Source: Frankiales bacterium (GTDB lineage: Bacteria; Actinomycetota; Actinomycetes; Mycobacteriales; SCTD01). From it: a stretch of 8,034 nt of DNA. Location: positions 1-8,034 of the forward strand of contig SCTD01000382.1 of assembly GCA_004299215.1 (NCBI GenBank), in the 5' to 3' direction. Below are positions 1 through 6,850 of the stretch, in pieces. The position numbers and the translations under genes were made by a program. The stretch's first letter is position 1. Every line of letters begins with the position of its first letter. The notes under the pieces were generated by a model, which saw only the letters and a list, made by a program, of their open reading frames with translations, searched no databases and was not told the DNA's origin.

Positions 1-523
1 GGTCGCCCCGCTCCCGGCTGTCGGCGCGCAGGAAGCGCGCGAACTCCCCCTGCGGGAGCAGCACGACCTGGAAGAACTGGTCCGCACTCATGCCCAGCAG
101 CGGGTCGAGCTCGGCCGCGGCCTCGTCGATCCGGGTCGAGACCGTCACCCACGACCCGGCCCGCTGCTCCTCGAGCAGCACCCGGGCCTGCTCGGTCGTC
201 GTCCCGGTGCCACGGGCCTTGGCCCGCTCCTGGGCGGGGCTGCGGGTGATCCGCCAGCGCCGGCCGCCGAGGGTGACCTCGAGCTCGACCTCGGTGCGCA
301 CCCCGGGGTCGGCGTGGTCCGACCGCAGCCGGCCGGTCTTGCCGCGAGCCCCGGGCACCCGGCCGTAGAGGGCGAAGCCGATCCCGTCGAGCAGCGTCGT
401 CTTGCCGGACCCCGTCTCGCCGTGCAGCAGGAAGAGCCCGGACGCCGCGAGCGCGTCGAGGTCGACGACCACCTCGTCGGCGAACGGCCCGAAGGCGCGC
501 AGCCGCAGCCGGTGCGGCCTCAT
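1..523 (-). CDS. sbcC: SbcC exonuclease subunit, N-terminal 174 codons (partial, cut by left edge)
   Basis: SbcC is the SMC/Rad50-like ATPase of the SbcCD nuclease, which opens and trims hairpins and blocked double-strand ends. The visible N-terminal half of the ATPase head starts MRPHRLRLRAFGPF, the usual SbcC opening. It has a Walker A GETGSGKT at about residues 35-42 followed by LLDGIGFALYG, and a Q-loop region VVLLPQGEFARFL at about 153-165. The coiled coil, zinc hook and C-terminal head lie beyond position 1. The ATG (523-521) overlaps the sbcD stop as ATGA, so the two subunits are translationally coupled, as expected for a complex of fixed stoichiometry. Identification rests on the motifs and on the SbcD neighbour. 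I see no frameshift in the visible part. Confidence 0.95.
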   Translation of the reverse strand, partial: MRPHRLRLRAFGPFADEVVVDLDALAASGLFLLHGETGSGKTTLLDGIGFALYGRVPGARGKTGRLRSDHADPGVRTEVELEVTLGGRRWRITRSPAQERAKARGTGTTTEQARVLLEEQRAGSWVTVSTRIDEAAAELDPLLGMSADQFFQVVLLPQGEFARFLRADSRERGD

Positions 524-1677
524 GCCGACGCCGCCGCGAGCCGGACCGCCTCCAGGGCGGAGTCGAGCAGGTCGCGTTCCTCGTCGTCGCAGCAGCCCGC
601 GTCGGACGTCGACCCGCCACCGCGCACGTGGCGCACGAACTCGGTCACCACCTCGAGGTCGGTCCTGCCGGCGACGCGCGCGCCGTAGGTCCGCTCGTCG
701 GGCACCGCCCCGGCGGGCTGCCAGTCGAGCACCAGGACGTGCGGGAAGCGGCTGCGCAGCCGCGCCATCGCGTCCTCCGGCCGCACCGGGTCGGTGAGCA
801 CCACGGAGAGCCAGTCGTCCTCCTGCGTCGCGAGCGTGGGCTCGCTGAGCAGGTCCGGCAGGTCGCCGGTCAGCGTCGACAGCCGCCGCGGCACCGGCGC
901 CGGCACGAAATCCACGCCGTCGAGACCCGCCGCGTTCAGCGACACCAGCCACGACCCCTTCGTGTGTCCCGCCTCGGAGAACGAGTAGGCAAGGGGAGAA
1001 CCGCTGTAGCGCAGGCCTTCTCGCAGCTTCTGGGCTCCGTGCAGGTGGCCCAGGGCGGTGTAGTCGACCCCGTCGAAGACCGACGCGCTGACGTCGCCCA
1101 CGCCTCCGACCCGGATGTCGCGCTCGCTGTCGCTCGCCTCGCCGCCGGTCACCCAGGCGTGCGCCAGCACGACCGACCGCGCGGACCGCCCGGCCAGGTC
1201 GGCCCGGATCCGCGACATCGCCTCGCCCAGCACCCCTGCGTGGCCCACCCCGGGCAGCACGTCCCGCACCGCCTCCGGCTCGAGGTAGGGGATGCCGTAG
1301 ACCGCCACGTCACCGTGCTCGTCCGACAGCAGGACCGGCACCGCGACGTCCTGCGGCCGGGTCCGGACGTGGACGCCCGCGGCGTCGACGAGCCGGGCGC
1401 CGACACCCAGCCGCGAGGCCGAGTCGTGGTTGCCGCTCGTCACCACGACCCGGGCGCCGGCGGAGCGCAGCCGCACCAGCGCCTCGTCGTACCGCTGCAC
1501 CGCCTCCACCGACGGCACCGCGCGGTCGTAGACGTCGCCGGACACCAGCACGGCGTCGACCCGCTCCGCGCGCACCGTCTCGACCAGCGCGTCGAGGAAC
1601 GCGTCCTGCGCCGGGCCGAGGTCGGCGCGGTGCAGGGTGCGCCCCAGGTGCCAGTCGGAGGTGTGCAGCAGCCGCAT
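520..1677 (-). CDS. sbcD: SbcD exonuclease subunit (Mre11-like metallophosphoesterase)
   Basis: This is the nuclease subunit of SbcCD, a Mn-dependent calcineurin-like phosphoesterase that cuts DNA ends and hairpins together with SbcC. The 385-aa product carries all the metal-site motifs: D8-x-H10 in TSDWHLG, D48 in SGDVYD, GNHD at 82-85, H173 in VLAHAW, and GHLH with H211 and H213. The length fits actinobacterial SbcD. The ATG at 1677 is chosen because MRLLHTSDWHLG is the conserved family N-terminus. An in-frame start at 1722 would add 15 residues with no family character. No Shine-Dalgarno sequence is visible. The gene ends in an ATGA overlap with sbcC and is transcribed away from the VWA gene. 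The C-terminal capping domain ends in a Cys-Cys-Asp/Glu-rich stretch of no known role. Confidence 0.95.
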   Translation of the reverse strand: MRLLHTSDWHLGRTLHRADLGPAQDAFLDALVETVRAERVDAVLVSGDVYDRAVPSVEAVQRYDEALVRLRSAGARVVVTSGNHDSASRLGVGARLVDAAGVHVRTRPQDVAVPVLLSDEHGDVAVYGIPYLEPEAVRDVLPGVGHAGVLGEAMSRIRADLAGRSARSVVLAHAWVTGGEASDSERDIRVGGVGDVSASVFDGVDYTALGHLHGAQKLREGLRYSGSPLAYSFSEAGHTKGSWLVSLNAAGLDGVDFVPAPVPRRLSTLTGDLPDLLSEPTLATQEDDWLSVVLTDPVRPEDAMARLRSRFPHVLVLDWQPAGAVPDERTYGARVAGRTDLEVVTEFVRHVRGGGSTSDAGCCDDEERDLLDSALEAVRLAAASA

Positions 1678-1683
1678 GCCTGA

Positions 1684-1689
1684 ACGGTA
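1684..1689 (-). promoter_or_regulatory. Candidate -10 element (TACCGT) for a leaderless sbcD transcript
   Basis: On the minus strand TACCGT fits the actinobacterial -10 pattern TAnnnT and lies exactly 6 nt before the sbcD ATG. That would place the transcription start at or next to the start codon, a leaderless arrangement common in actinobacteria. The absence of a Shine-Dalgarno sequence before sbcD agrees. No convincing -35 element is visible, and a six-base degenerate match can occur by chance. Confidence 0.35.
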
Positions 1690-1764
1690 GGACCGCCCCC
1701 TGACAGAACCGGGCGGCGACACGGGTTCACGGGGACCTCACGCGCCGCACCGCAGACTGGCGGG

Positions 1765-2700
1765 GTGCCGTCCGACTTCACCTCCCCCGTGCGCCTGCTC
1801 CTGCTGGCCGTCGTGGCCGGTCTCGCGGCGGCGTACGTCGTGCTCCAGCTCCGCCGGAGCCGCGTGGAGCGGGCCTGGGCGGACCCGGCGATGGCGGCCT
1901 CCGTCGCGACGCGGCGACCCGGCGTCGCGAAGCACCTGGCTCCGGTCCTGCTGCTCGCCGCGCTGGTCGCGATGACCACGGGGTTCGCCGGACCGGTCGA
2001 CGAGGTCGAGGTCGAGCGCGAGCGCGCGCTCGTCGTCCTGGCGCTCGACACCTCCGCCTCGATGCTGGCCGAGGACGTCGCACCGGATCGCTTCACCGCC
2101 GCCAAGCAGGCCGCGACCGCCTTCGTCGACGGCCTGCCGGACGGCTTCGACGTGGCGCTGGTCACCTTCGCCGGCACCGCCTCGGTGGTCGTCCCGGCGA
2201 CCGACGACAGCGATCAGGTCACCCGCGCCATCGCGGGCCTCGAGCTGGCCGGGGGCACGGCGCTCGGCGACGCGCTGCTGTCCGCGGTGGCCGCGGCCTC
2301 CGTCCGCCCCGCCGGCGTGCCGGCGTCCGTGGTCATGCTGGCGGACGGCGGGTCGACGGTGGGTACGCCGGTCGAGCGCGGGGTCGCCGCCGCCCTGGAC
2401 GCGGAGATCCCGGTGCACACGATCGCCTACGGCACTCCCTCGGGTGTCGTCGTCAGCGACGGGCGGGTCTTCGAGGTGCCGGTCGACGAGCCGGCCCTCG
2501 CGGACATCGCCGAGCAGACCGACGGGAGGGCGTACACCGCGGCGACCGCCGGCGAGCTCGACGAGGTCTACGACAGCATCCGCGGGACCCTCAGCACCAC
2601 GATCGAGGAGCAGGACGTCAGCGCCCGCTTCGCCGGGGTGGGGCTGGCCCTGCTGGCCGCGGCCGCCATCCCCCTGGTGTTGCGCTCCCGGCTCGGATGA
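1765..2700 (+). CDS. Membrane-anchored VWA (MIDAS) domain protein
   Basis: The 311-aa product has a hydrophobic helix at about 9-28, a second at about 58-75, a VWA domain at about 88-280 and a C-terminal helix at about 287-306. The metal-ion-dependent adhesion site looks complete: D95-x-S97-x-S99 in ALDTSASM, T165 in GGTALGD and D194 in LADGGS. Topology and size resemble the BatA/YfbK-like membrane VWA proteins of actinobacteria. In such systems the VWA domain binds partner proteins through a divalent cation, often beside a MoxR AAA+ ATPase. No MoxR, DUF58 or second VWA gene is present here, so the partner is unknown. The GTG start follows GGCGGG directly, giving a weak ribosome site. It is divergent from sbcD across 87 bp. 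Confidence 0.88.
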   Translation: MPSDFTSPVRLLLLAVVAGLAAAYVVLQLRRSRVERAWADPAMAASVATRRPGVAKHLAPVLLLAALVAMTTGFAGPVDEVEVERERALVVLALDTSASMLAEDVAPDRFTAAKQAATAFVDGLPDGFDVALVTFAGTASVVVPATDDSDQVTRAIAGLELAGGTALGDALLSAVAAASVRPAGVPASVVMLADGGSTVGTPVERGVAAALDAEIPVHTIAYGTPSGVVVSDGRVFEVPVDEPALADIAEQTDGRAYTAATAGELDEVYDSIRGTLSTTIEEQDVSARFAGVGLALLAAAAIPLVLRSRLG

Positions 2701-2771
2701 TGCGATCGTCACACCTCCCGCGAGGCATCGCGACCCCGTTCCGCGGGCACGTCCACGCCCAGCGCAAGACC

Positions 2772-2779
2772 AGGAGGAG
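2772..2779 (+). promoter_or_regulatory. Strong Shine-Dalgarno AGGAGGAG before the 69-aa gene
   Basis: AGGAGGAG is a near-perfect anti-16S match. It ends 2 nt before the GTG at 2782 (4 nt if AGGAGG is counted), while the ATG at 2791 lies 11-13 nt away. It is the best ribosome site in the window and is the main evidence that the small downstream ORF is real. Spacing slightly favours GTG but does not exclude ATG. Confidence 0.75.
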
Positions 2780-2781
2780 TC

Positions 2782-2991
2782 GTGACCGCTATGGACCAGG
2801 CACCGCCCGCCGTCGCCACCAGCGAGGGCACCACGGCCTTCGCCCGTGAGCTCCAGGTGCGGGTCGCGGAGGCCTCCGCGACGCTCGCCGCCGCCGAGGC
2901 GTCGGACGACCCGCTGCTCGCCCAGATCGCCGAGGCCGACCTCGCCGACCTGCGCGCGCTGGCGGACAAGAACGACGTCGCGCTCGGCTGA
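2782..2991 (+). CDS. Small helical protein of unknown function (69 aa)
   Basis: I do not recognise this family. The product is short, acidic, alanine-rich and without cysteine or a membrane segment. From about residue 17 to 65 it reads as amphipathic helix (AFARELQVRVAEASATLAAA, then LLAQIAEADLADLRALADK), so a small helical bundle or coiled-coil oligomer is likely. The strong Shine-Dalgarno sequence, high GC at third codon positions and close spacing to the next gene support real coding. The start is GTG 2782, or ATG 2791 giving 66 aa. It follows the VWA gene by 81 bp and precedes the membrane-protein gene by 3 bp. A partner or cytoplasmic adaptor for that membrane protein is conceivable, but this is inference from position only. 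Confidence 0.75.
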   Translation: MTAMDQAPPAVATSEGTTAFARELQVRVAEASATLAAAEASDDPLLAQIAEADLADLRALADKNDVALG

Positions 2992-2994
2992 CGC

Positions 2995-3294
2995 GTGCCG
3001 CTGCTGATCGCCGTCCCCGTCGCCCTCGTGGTGGCGGTCCTCACCCTCCTGCTGTGCGACCTCGCAGGGGGCATCGCGCGGGCGAAGGGCCGGTCGTACT
3101 GGCTGTTCTTCGCCCTCACCCTGCTGCTGTGGTTCCCGGGGCTGCTCGCCGCCCTCCTGGTCCGCCCGGCGGTCGACGTCGCCGAGACGCCCGGCCCGCG
3201 CCGGCCGGAGCTGGCGCTCGGCACGGTCGCCGCGGTGCTCGGCGGGCTGGTGGCGATCGGCGGGCTCGCCGTCGCCGTCGCCTACGCGCCCTGA
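2995..3294 (+). CDS. Small three-helix integral membrane protein (99 aa)
   Basis: The product has hydrophobic helices at about 2-21, 34-55 and 74-97, with a basic cytoplasmic-looking loop around 28-34 and a proline/arginine loop at 57-72. ARAKGRSYWLFF followed by LLLWFPGLLAALL resembles the KGRS-x-WLWFLLGLLFGP pattern of many small uncharacterised bacterial membrane proteins. That is a family resemblance and gives no function. The GTG start lies 3 nt after the previous stop (TGA at 2989-2991), so translation is probably coupled by re-initiation. Its last 13 bp overlap the end of the convergent GAF-ANTAR gene. Coding is supported by the clean hydrophobicity pattern and by the position. Confidence 0.75.
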   Translation: MPLLIAVPVALVVAVLTLLLCDLAGGIARAKGRSYWLFFALTLLLWFPGLLAALLVRPAVDVAETPGPRRPELALGTVAAVLGGLVAIGGLAVAVAYAP

Positions 3295-3995
3295 GGGCCC
3301 TTCATGGCCACCTCGACCACGGTCTGCGCGACCTCGCGCAGCTTGCGGTTGCTGCGCTGCGACAGCTCCACCAGGCGGTCGAAGGCGTCGTCGGCGCTCC
3401 CGCCGAGCTGGGCGATGAGCACGCCCTTGGCCTGCTCGATCACGGCCCGGCTCTCGAGCGCCTGGCGCATCTGGTCGGCGAGCTCGCGGCTGGAGTAGTA
3501 GGCGGTGGCCGCGCTGATCGCGAGCGAGGCGTGCGCGGCGAGCAGCTCCCCGACCGCCACGACGTCGCTGTCGAAGGCGTCCGGCGCCCGGGAGTAGAGG
3601 TTGAGCGCGCCGACGGTGCCGCCGTCGGCGACCAGCGGCAGCGACAGCGCGCTGAGCGCTCCCCTGGCGGCGGCCTGGGGACCGTAGTTGGGGAAGCGCC
3701 CGTCGGTCGTGAGATCGCGTACGCGCATGACGGACCCCTCGCGCAGGCAGTCCAGGCACGGACCCTCCTGCTCCACGAACTGCAGCCGGTCCAGCTCGAT
3801 CGCCCACGCGTCGCTCGCGGCCGGTGCGCTCGGGACGCCCCGGTTGCGCATCGTGAGCGAGGCACCGTCGCAGGGCTCGACCGCGGCGGTGGCGACCCTG
3901 GTGACCGCGACGAGCGCGGTGTCGAGGTCGGGCTCGGTGAGGACCAGCCCGGCCAGCTTGGCCAGCTCGAGGGCGGTCTCGTGGGTCAGCGTCAC
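3282..3995 (-). CDS. GAF-ANTAR domain regulator (putative RNA-binding antiterminator)
   Basis: The 237-aa product has a GAF sensor domain at about 20-165 and an ANTAR domain at about 172-229 (LESRAVIEQAKGVLIAQLGG, then SQRSNRKLREVAQTVVE). ANTAR domains bind paired hairpins in nascent RNA and prevent termination, and GAF-ANTAR proteins are widespread in actinobacteria. The GAF part holds GPCLDC with Cys80 and Cys83, and a further Cys42. The first cysteine of this motif is common in the family, while the second may be an extra, possibly redox- or ligand-related, residue. The GTG start has no clear Shine-Dalgarno sequence, so it is uncertain by a few codons. The gene begins 28 nt after the permease stop on the same strand and may be the last gene of that operon. 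Confidence 0.9.
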   Translation of the reverse strand: MTLTHETALELAKLAGLVLTEPDLDTALVAVTRVATAAVEPCDGASLTMRNRGVPSAPAASDAWAIELDRLQFVEQEGPCLDCLREGSVMRVRDLTTDGRFPNYGPQAAARGALSALSLPLVADGGTVGALNLYSRAPDAFDSDVVAVGELLAAHASLAISAATAYYSSRELADQMRQALESRAVIEQAKGVLIAQLGGSADDAFDRLVELSQRSNRKLREVAQTVVEVAMKGPQGA

Positions 3996-4023
3996 GGCGG
4001 CGAGGATGCCATGCCTGCTGGAG

Positions 4024-4875
4024 CTACAGGTCGCGGCGTCCGAAGAACGCGGCCGCCAGCCCCCACACCATCGCCACCCAGAGGGCGGTCCAGCCGAGGT
4101 AGGCGGCGGTCAGCGGCGCGATGCTGAGGAACGGGTGCCCCTCGAAACCGGCGTCGAGCTGGGTGAGCAGCGCCGGGTCCTGGAAGCCGTGCATCGCACC
4201 TCTCCACAGCCCGTCGGTCGGCAGCAGCATCCGGGAGACCGTCCCGATCCGCTCGACGCCTTCGTTGCCGAGCGCCTCGCCGACGCCGCCGACGACGCCG
4301 GCGACCCAGGTCGCGCCGAAGAGCCCGACGGCCACGACCCCCGACGCCATCGGCGAGATCGCCGTGGACAGCAGCACGGCGAGGGTCAGCAGCACGACGG
4401 TCTGCGCGGCGAGCAGCGTGAGCGCGGTCGCCAGGTGCGGTGGCCAGTAGTCGACGGTCAGGCGTACGACGACGCACTGCGCGAGCCCGGCCACCACGAC
4501 GAACCCGCTGCCGAAAGCGGCCAGCCCCAGCCACTTCCCGAGCAGCACGGCGGACCGGCGCACCGGCCGGGCGAGCACGGCGAGGGCGATGCCGGACTCG
4601 GTCTCGCCGGACAGGGTGGGCCCCGCGAGGAAGGCCGTGCCGAGCGCCGCGATGAGGCTGAAGCCGAACATCACCAGGTTGAGCAGCGTCGCCGCGACCA
4701 GCCGCGCCTCCCCGCTGGTAAGCGCGCCGGCGTCGGACTCCGCCGCCAGCCGGGAGAAGCCCCAGCCGCTGAGTGCGAGCAGGGCGACCGTGAGGACGAT
4801 GACGGCGAGCAGCACGCGGCGGCGGAACGCCTCTCGCAGCGTCAGGCCGGCCATCGTCAGCACGGTCGCGATCAC
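4024..4875 (-). CDS. ABC-2 type exporter permease
   Basis: The 283-aa product is a six-helix integral membrane protein with segments at about 21-40, 58-84, 116-137, 148-171, 178-198 and 253-278. The cytoplasmic stretch ETESGIALAVLARPVRRSAV followed by LLGKWLG at about 91-117 matches the conserved loop of ABC-2/NosY-like permeases. It would form the transport channel with the ATPase encoded just upstream, whose stop overlaps this start as GTGA (4875-4872). A Glu-rich segment between helices 5 and 6 (about 200-250) probably lies outside the membrane. The substrate cannot be told from sequence. Homologues serve in lipid, peptide, drug or NosFY-type transport, and no biosynthetic genes in the window favour one. 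The coupled start makes the boundary secure. Confidence 0.9.
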   Translation of the reverse strand: MIATVLTMAGLTLREAFRRRVLLAVIVLTVALLALSGWGFSRLAAESDAGALTSGEARLVAATLLNLVMFGFSLIAALGTAFLAGPTLSGETESGIALAVLARPVRRSAVLLGKWLGLAAFGSGFVVVAGLAQCVVVRLTVDYWPPHLATALTLLAAQTVVLLTLAVLLSTAISPMASGVVAVGLFGATWVAGVVGGVGEALGNEGVERIGTVSRMLLPTDGLWRGAMHGFQDPALLTQLDAGFEGHPFLSIAPLTAAYLGWTALWVAMVWGLAAAFFGRRDL

Positions 4876-5810
4876 CGGGCCGCCCCCTCCCGCAGGATGC
4901 CGAGGAGCTTCTCCTCGAGGCTGATGCGGGCCGGCTCGACCGCGTGCAACCTGGCGCCGAGCGCGACGAGATCCCCTACCAGGTCGGGGATCGCCGTGTC
5001 GATGTCGTCCAGCGGCAGCAGCACGGTGAACCAGTCACCGGAGCGCGTGACCTCCCCGACCTGCGCCATCCGCGCCTCTGCCCCGGTCGGCAGGTCGGTG
5101 ACGTGCAGCCGCACCTCGCGGCGGCCGAGCAGCTCGGCGAGCGAACCCTCGGCGGCGACGCGGCCGCGGTCGAGGATGACGACCCGGTCGCAGACCCGCT
5201 CGACCTCCCCGATCAGGTGGGAGTTGAGCAGCACCGCGACCCCCTGCTCGCGCAGGGACAGCACGATGTCGCGCACGTCCACCCGGCCGAGCGGGTCCAG
5301 CGCGCTGGTCGGCTCGTCCAGGACGACGAGCTCGGGCCGGGCGACCAGCGCGACGGCCATCCCCAGCCGCTGCTGCATCCCCTTGGAGAAGCCGCCGACG
5401 CGGTCGCCGGCACGCTCGGCGAGCCCGACCAGGGCGAGCTGCTCCTGCCGCTCGGAGCTCGGGATCTCCAGGCCCGACAGCCGCACGTGCAGCGTCAGCA
5501 CCTCGGTCGCGGTGAGCCACGGCTGGTAGCGGAAGAGCTCGGGCAGGTAGCCGACCCGGGTGCGCGCGCCGGGGTCGGTGCCGGGCTGACCGAGCAGCAT
5601 CACCTCGCCGGCGTCGGGCGCGGTGAGCCCGAGCAGCATCTTGATGACGGTGGTCTTGCCGGCGCCGTTCGGGCCGAGCAGCCCGACGACCTCGCCCCGG
5701 CCGACGGTGAGGGAGACGTCGTCGACCGCGAGCTGCTTGCCGTACCTCTTGCGCAGTCCCGAGCACCAGACCGCAGGCGACGGCGGCAGGTCCGCCAGCA
5801 GGGCGCTCAG
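4872..5810 (-). CDS. ABC transporter ATP-binding protein, probable CTG start
   Basis: The CcmA/NosF-type ATPase energises the adjacent permease. Reading from CTG 5810 gives 312 aa with GLRKRYGKQLAVDDVSL at about 18-34, Walker A GPNGAGKT at 46-53, signature FSKGMQQR at 141-148, Walker B LVVLDEP at 161-167 and the switch His198. The C-terminal ~90 residues form the accessory domain usual in this class. In this frame no ATG, GTG or TTG occurs upstream of the Walker A. The first ATG is at 5639, after the P-loop, and would destroy the ATPase. CTG 5810 overlaps the anti-sigma stop as CTGA, parallel to the GTGA junction with the permease. Other CTG codons at 5801, 5798 and 5789 are possible. Identity is certain; the exact start is inferred. 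Confidence 0.88.
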   Translation of the reverse strand: MSALLADLPPSPAVWCSGLRKRYGKQLAVDDVSLTVGRGEVVGLLGPNGAGKTTVIKMLLGLTAPDAGEVMLLGQPGTDPGARTRVGYLPELFRYQPWLTATEVLTLHVRLSGLEIPSSERQEQLALVGLAERAGDRVGGFSKGMQQRLGMAVALVARPELVVLDEPTSALDPLGRVDVRDIVLSLREQGVAVLLNSHLIGEVERVCDRVVILDRGRVAAEGSLAELLGRREVRLHVTDLPTGAEARMAQVGEVTRSGDWFTVLLPLDDIDTAIPDLVGDLVALGARLHAVEPARISLEEKLLGILREGAAR

Positions 5811-6850
5811 CGGAGGCCCCGGGCGACGGCGAGCAGCTCGTCGACGTCGAGCGACCCGGCGACCGCGGTGACCTCGCCGTCGTCGACCCAGACCACCGCG
5901 GCGAGGGCGCGGTCGCGACTGGTCAGGACGGTCGCCGTCGCGTCGCCGACCTGCGCGGTGGAGGTGCGGACCTCGTTCGACGGCACGGGCAGCGGCAGGC
6001 TCGCGCCGTCGGCGGTGAAGGTGCGCAGCTGCGCGCCGACGTCGTCGGGCAGCCCCGGAAGCGACAGCAGGTGGTCGCGGAGCACCTCGAACGGCACGCC
6101 GTCGGAGAACGCGGCCGGGGCCGTGGCGCGGCCGACGACGAGCGCCGGGATGCCCGCGTCGGACTGCCAGACCTGCGCGACACCGGGTCCCGCGACCAGG
6201 CGCACGGTGGCGCCGTCGACGCCCGGCGGCGGCAGCGGTCCACCGGCGCGCGTCGCGTCGAAGGTGAAGGTCGCGACGACCTCACCGCCGACCTGGTACT
6301 CCGGGTCGCCGCTCACCCCGCGCGGCAGCTCGGCGACCTCCGGCACGTCGATCCCGGTCTCCGCCTCGGCTGCCGCCGCGTCGGCGACCGGGTGGACGTC
6401 GGGCCGGCTGCTGATGACGAGGTCGCCGTACGCGCTCAGGTCGGGCAGGGCGACCAGGTCGGCGGCACTGATGCTGACCGGGGTGATGCGCTCGGTGCTG
6501 AAGATCTTCAGCCAGTCGTTCGCAGCGGCGGTACCGGCCCCGGTCAGGACGAGCGCGACGGCCAGGCCGGCGACCGCGGGGCGCTTCACGATGTCGCGCA
6601 GCCTGCTCCGGTGCGGGACCGCCACTCGAGCGGGCGCTGATGCCGCGGGCAGCCGGCGCCAGGCGGCGTCGGTGTCGAGATCGCCTGTGCTGTCGGCGAT
6701 CGCGGCACCGACGAGCATGGCGTCGTCCCGGACGACGGCGAGCTCGGCGAGGCAGTGCGCGCAGTCCGCGACGTGGCGGCGGTCGGCGTCGGCCACTCCG
6801 GCAGGCTCGTCGAGCAGCCGGCGCAGCACGCCCTCAGCCGGATGACGCAT
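5807..6850 (-). CDS. Transmembrane zinc-finger anti-sigma factor with large extracytoplasmic domain
   Basis: The 347-aa product has an N-terminal ZAS-type zinc finger with H26-x3-C30-x2-C33 in RHVADCAHC, which in known anti-sigma factors holds the cognate ECF sigma factor. A basic linker leads to one membrane helix at about 91-109 (AVAGLAVALVLTGAGTAAA). About 235 residues then lie outside the membrane. They are predicted mostly beta and end in DVDELLAVARGL, which recalls DUF4367-like sensor domains, but the match is by eye and weak. The gene overlaps the sigma gene by 17 nt (ATG at 6850, sigma stop at 6836-6834) and its TGA overlaps the ATPase CTG. Gene order and motifs together make the anti-sigma call strong. 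The signal sensed is unknown. Confidence 0.9.
   Translation of the reverse strand: MRHPAEGVLRRLLDEPAGVADADRRHVADCAHCLAELAVVRDDAMLVGAAIADSTGDLDTDAAWRRLPAASAPARVAVPHRSRLRDIVKRPAVAGLAVALVLTGAGTAAANDWLKIFSTERITPVSISAADLVALPDLSAYGDLVISSRPDVHPVADAAAAEAETGIDVPEVAELPRGVSGDPEYQVGGEVVATFTFDATRAGGPLPPPGVDGATVRLVAGPGVAQVWQSDAGIPALVVGRATAPAAFSDGVPFEVLRDHLLSLPGLPDDVGAQLRTFTADGASLPLPVPSNEVRTSTAQVGDATATVLTSRDRALAAVVWVDDGEVTAVAGSLDVDELLAVARGLR

Noticed and set aside
628..1683. Plus-strand open frame of 351 codons opposite sbcD
   Set aside because: His/Arg/Gln-rich antisense shadow. The sbcD metal-site motifs on the minus strand are decisive.
1678..1722. Longer sbcD from the in-frame start at 1722
   Set aside because: The 15 added residues lack family character, while MRLLHTSDWHLG is the standard SbcD N-terminus.
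3287..3300. GCCCT-G-AGGGC inverted repeat as a terminator between the convergent genes
   Set aside because: The loop would be one base and no T-run follows on either strand. It is only a GC-rich palindrome inside coding ends.
1738..3807. Open frame of 689 codons on the minus strand across the VWA and small genes
   Set aside because: Its composition is dominated by Arg, Gly and Gln without domains. It is the antisense shadow of well-supported plus-strand genes, produced by high GC.
4872..5639. ATPase beginning at ATG 5639 (255 aa)
   Set aside because: This start falls after the P-loop. The upstream in-frame sequence encodes a perfect Walker A and the first strand of the domain, so the gene must start further upstream.
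3688..6845. Two plus-strand open frames of over 600 codons (3688-5529 and 4944-6845)
   Set aside because: Both are antisense to the ABC and anti-sigma genes, with repetitive Arg/Ser/His/Gln composition and no motif. The minus-strand genes carry clear domains.
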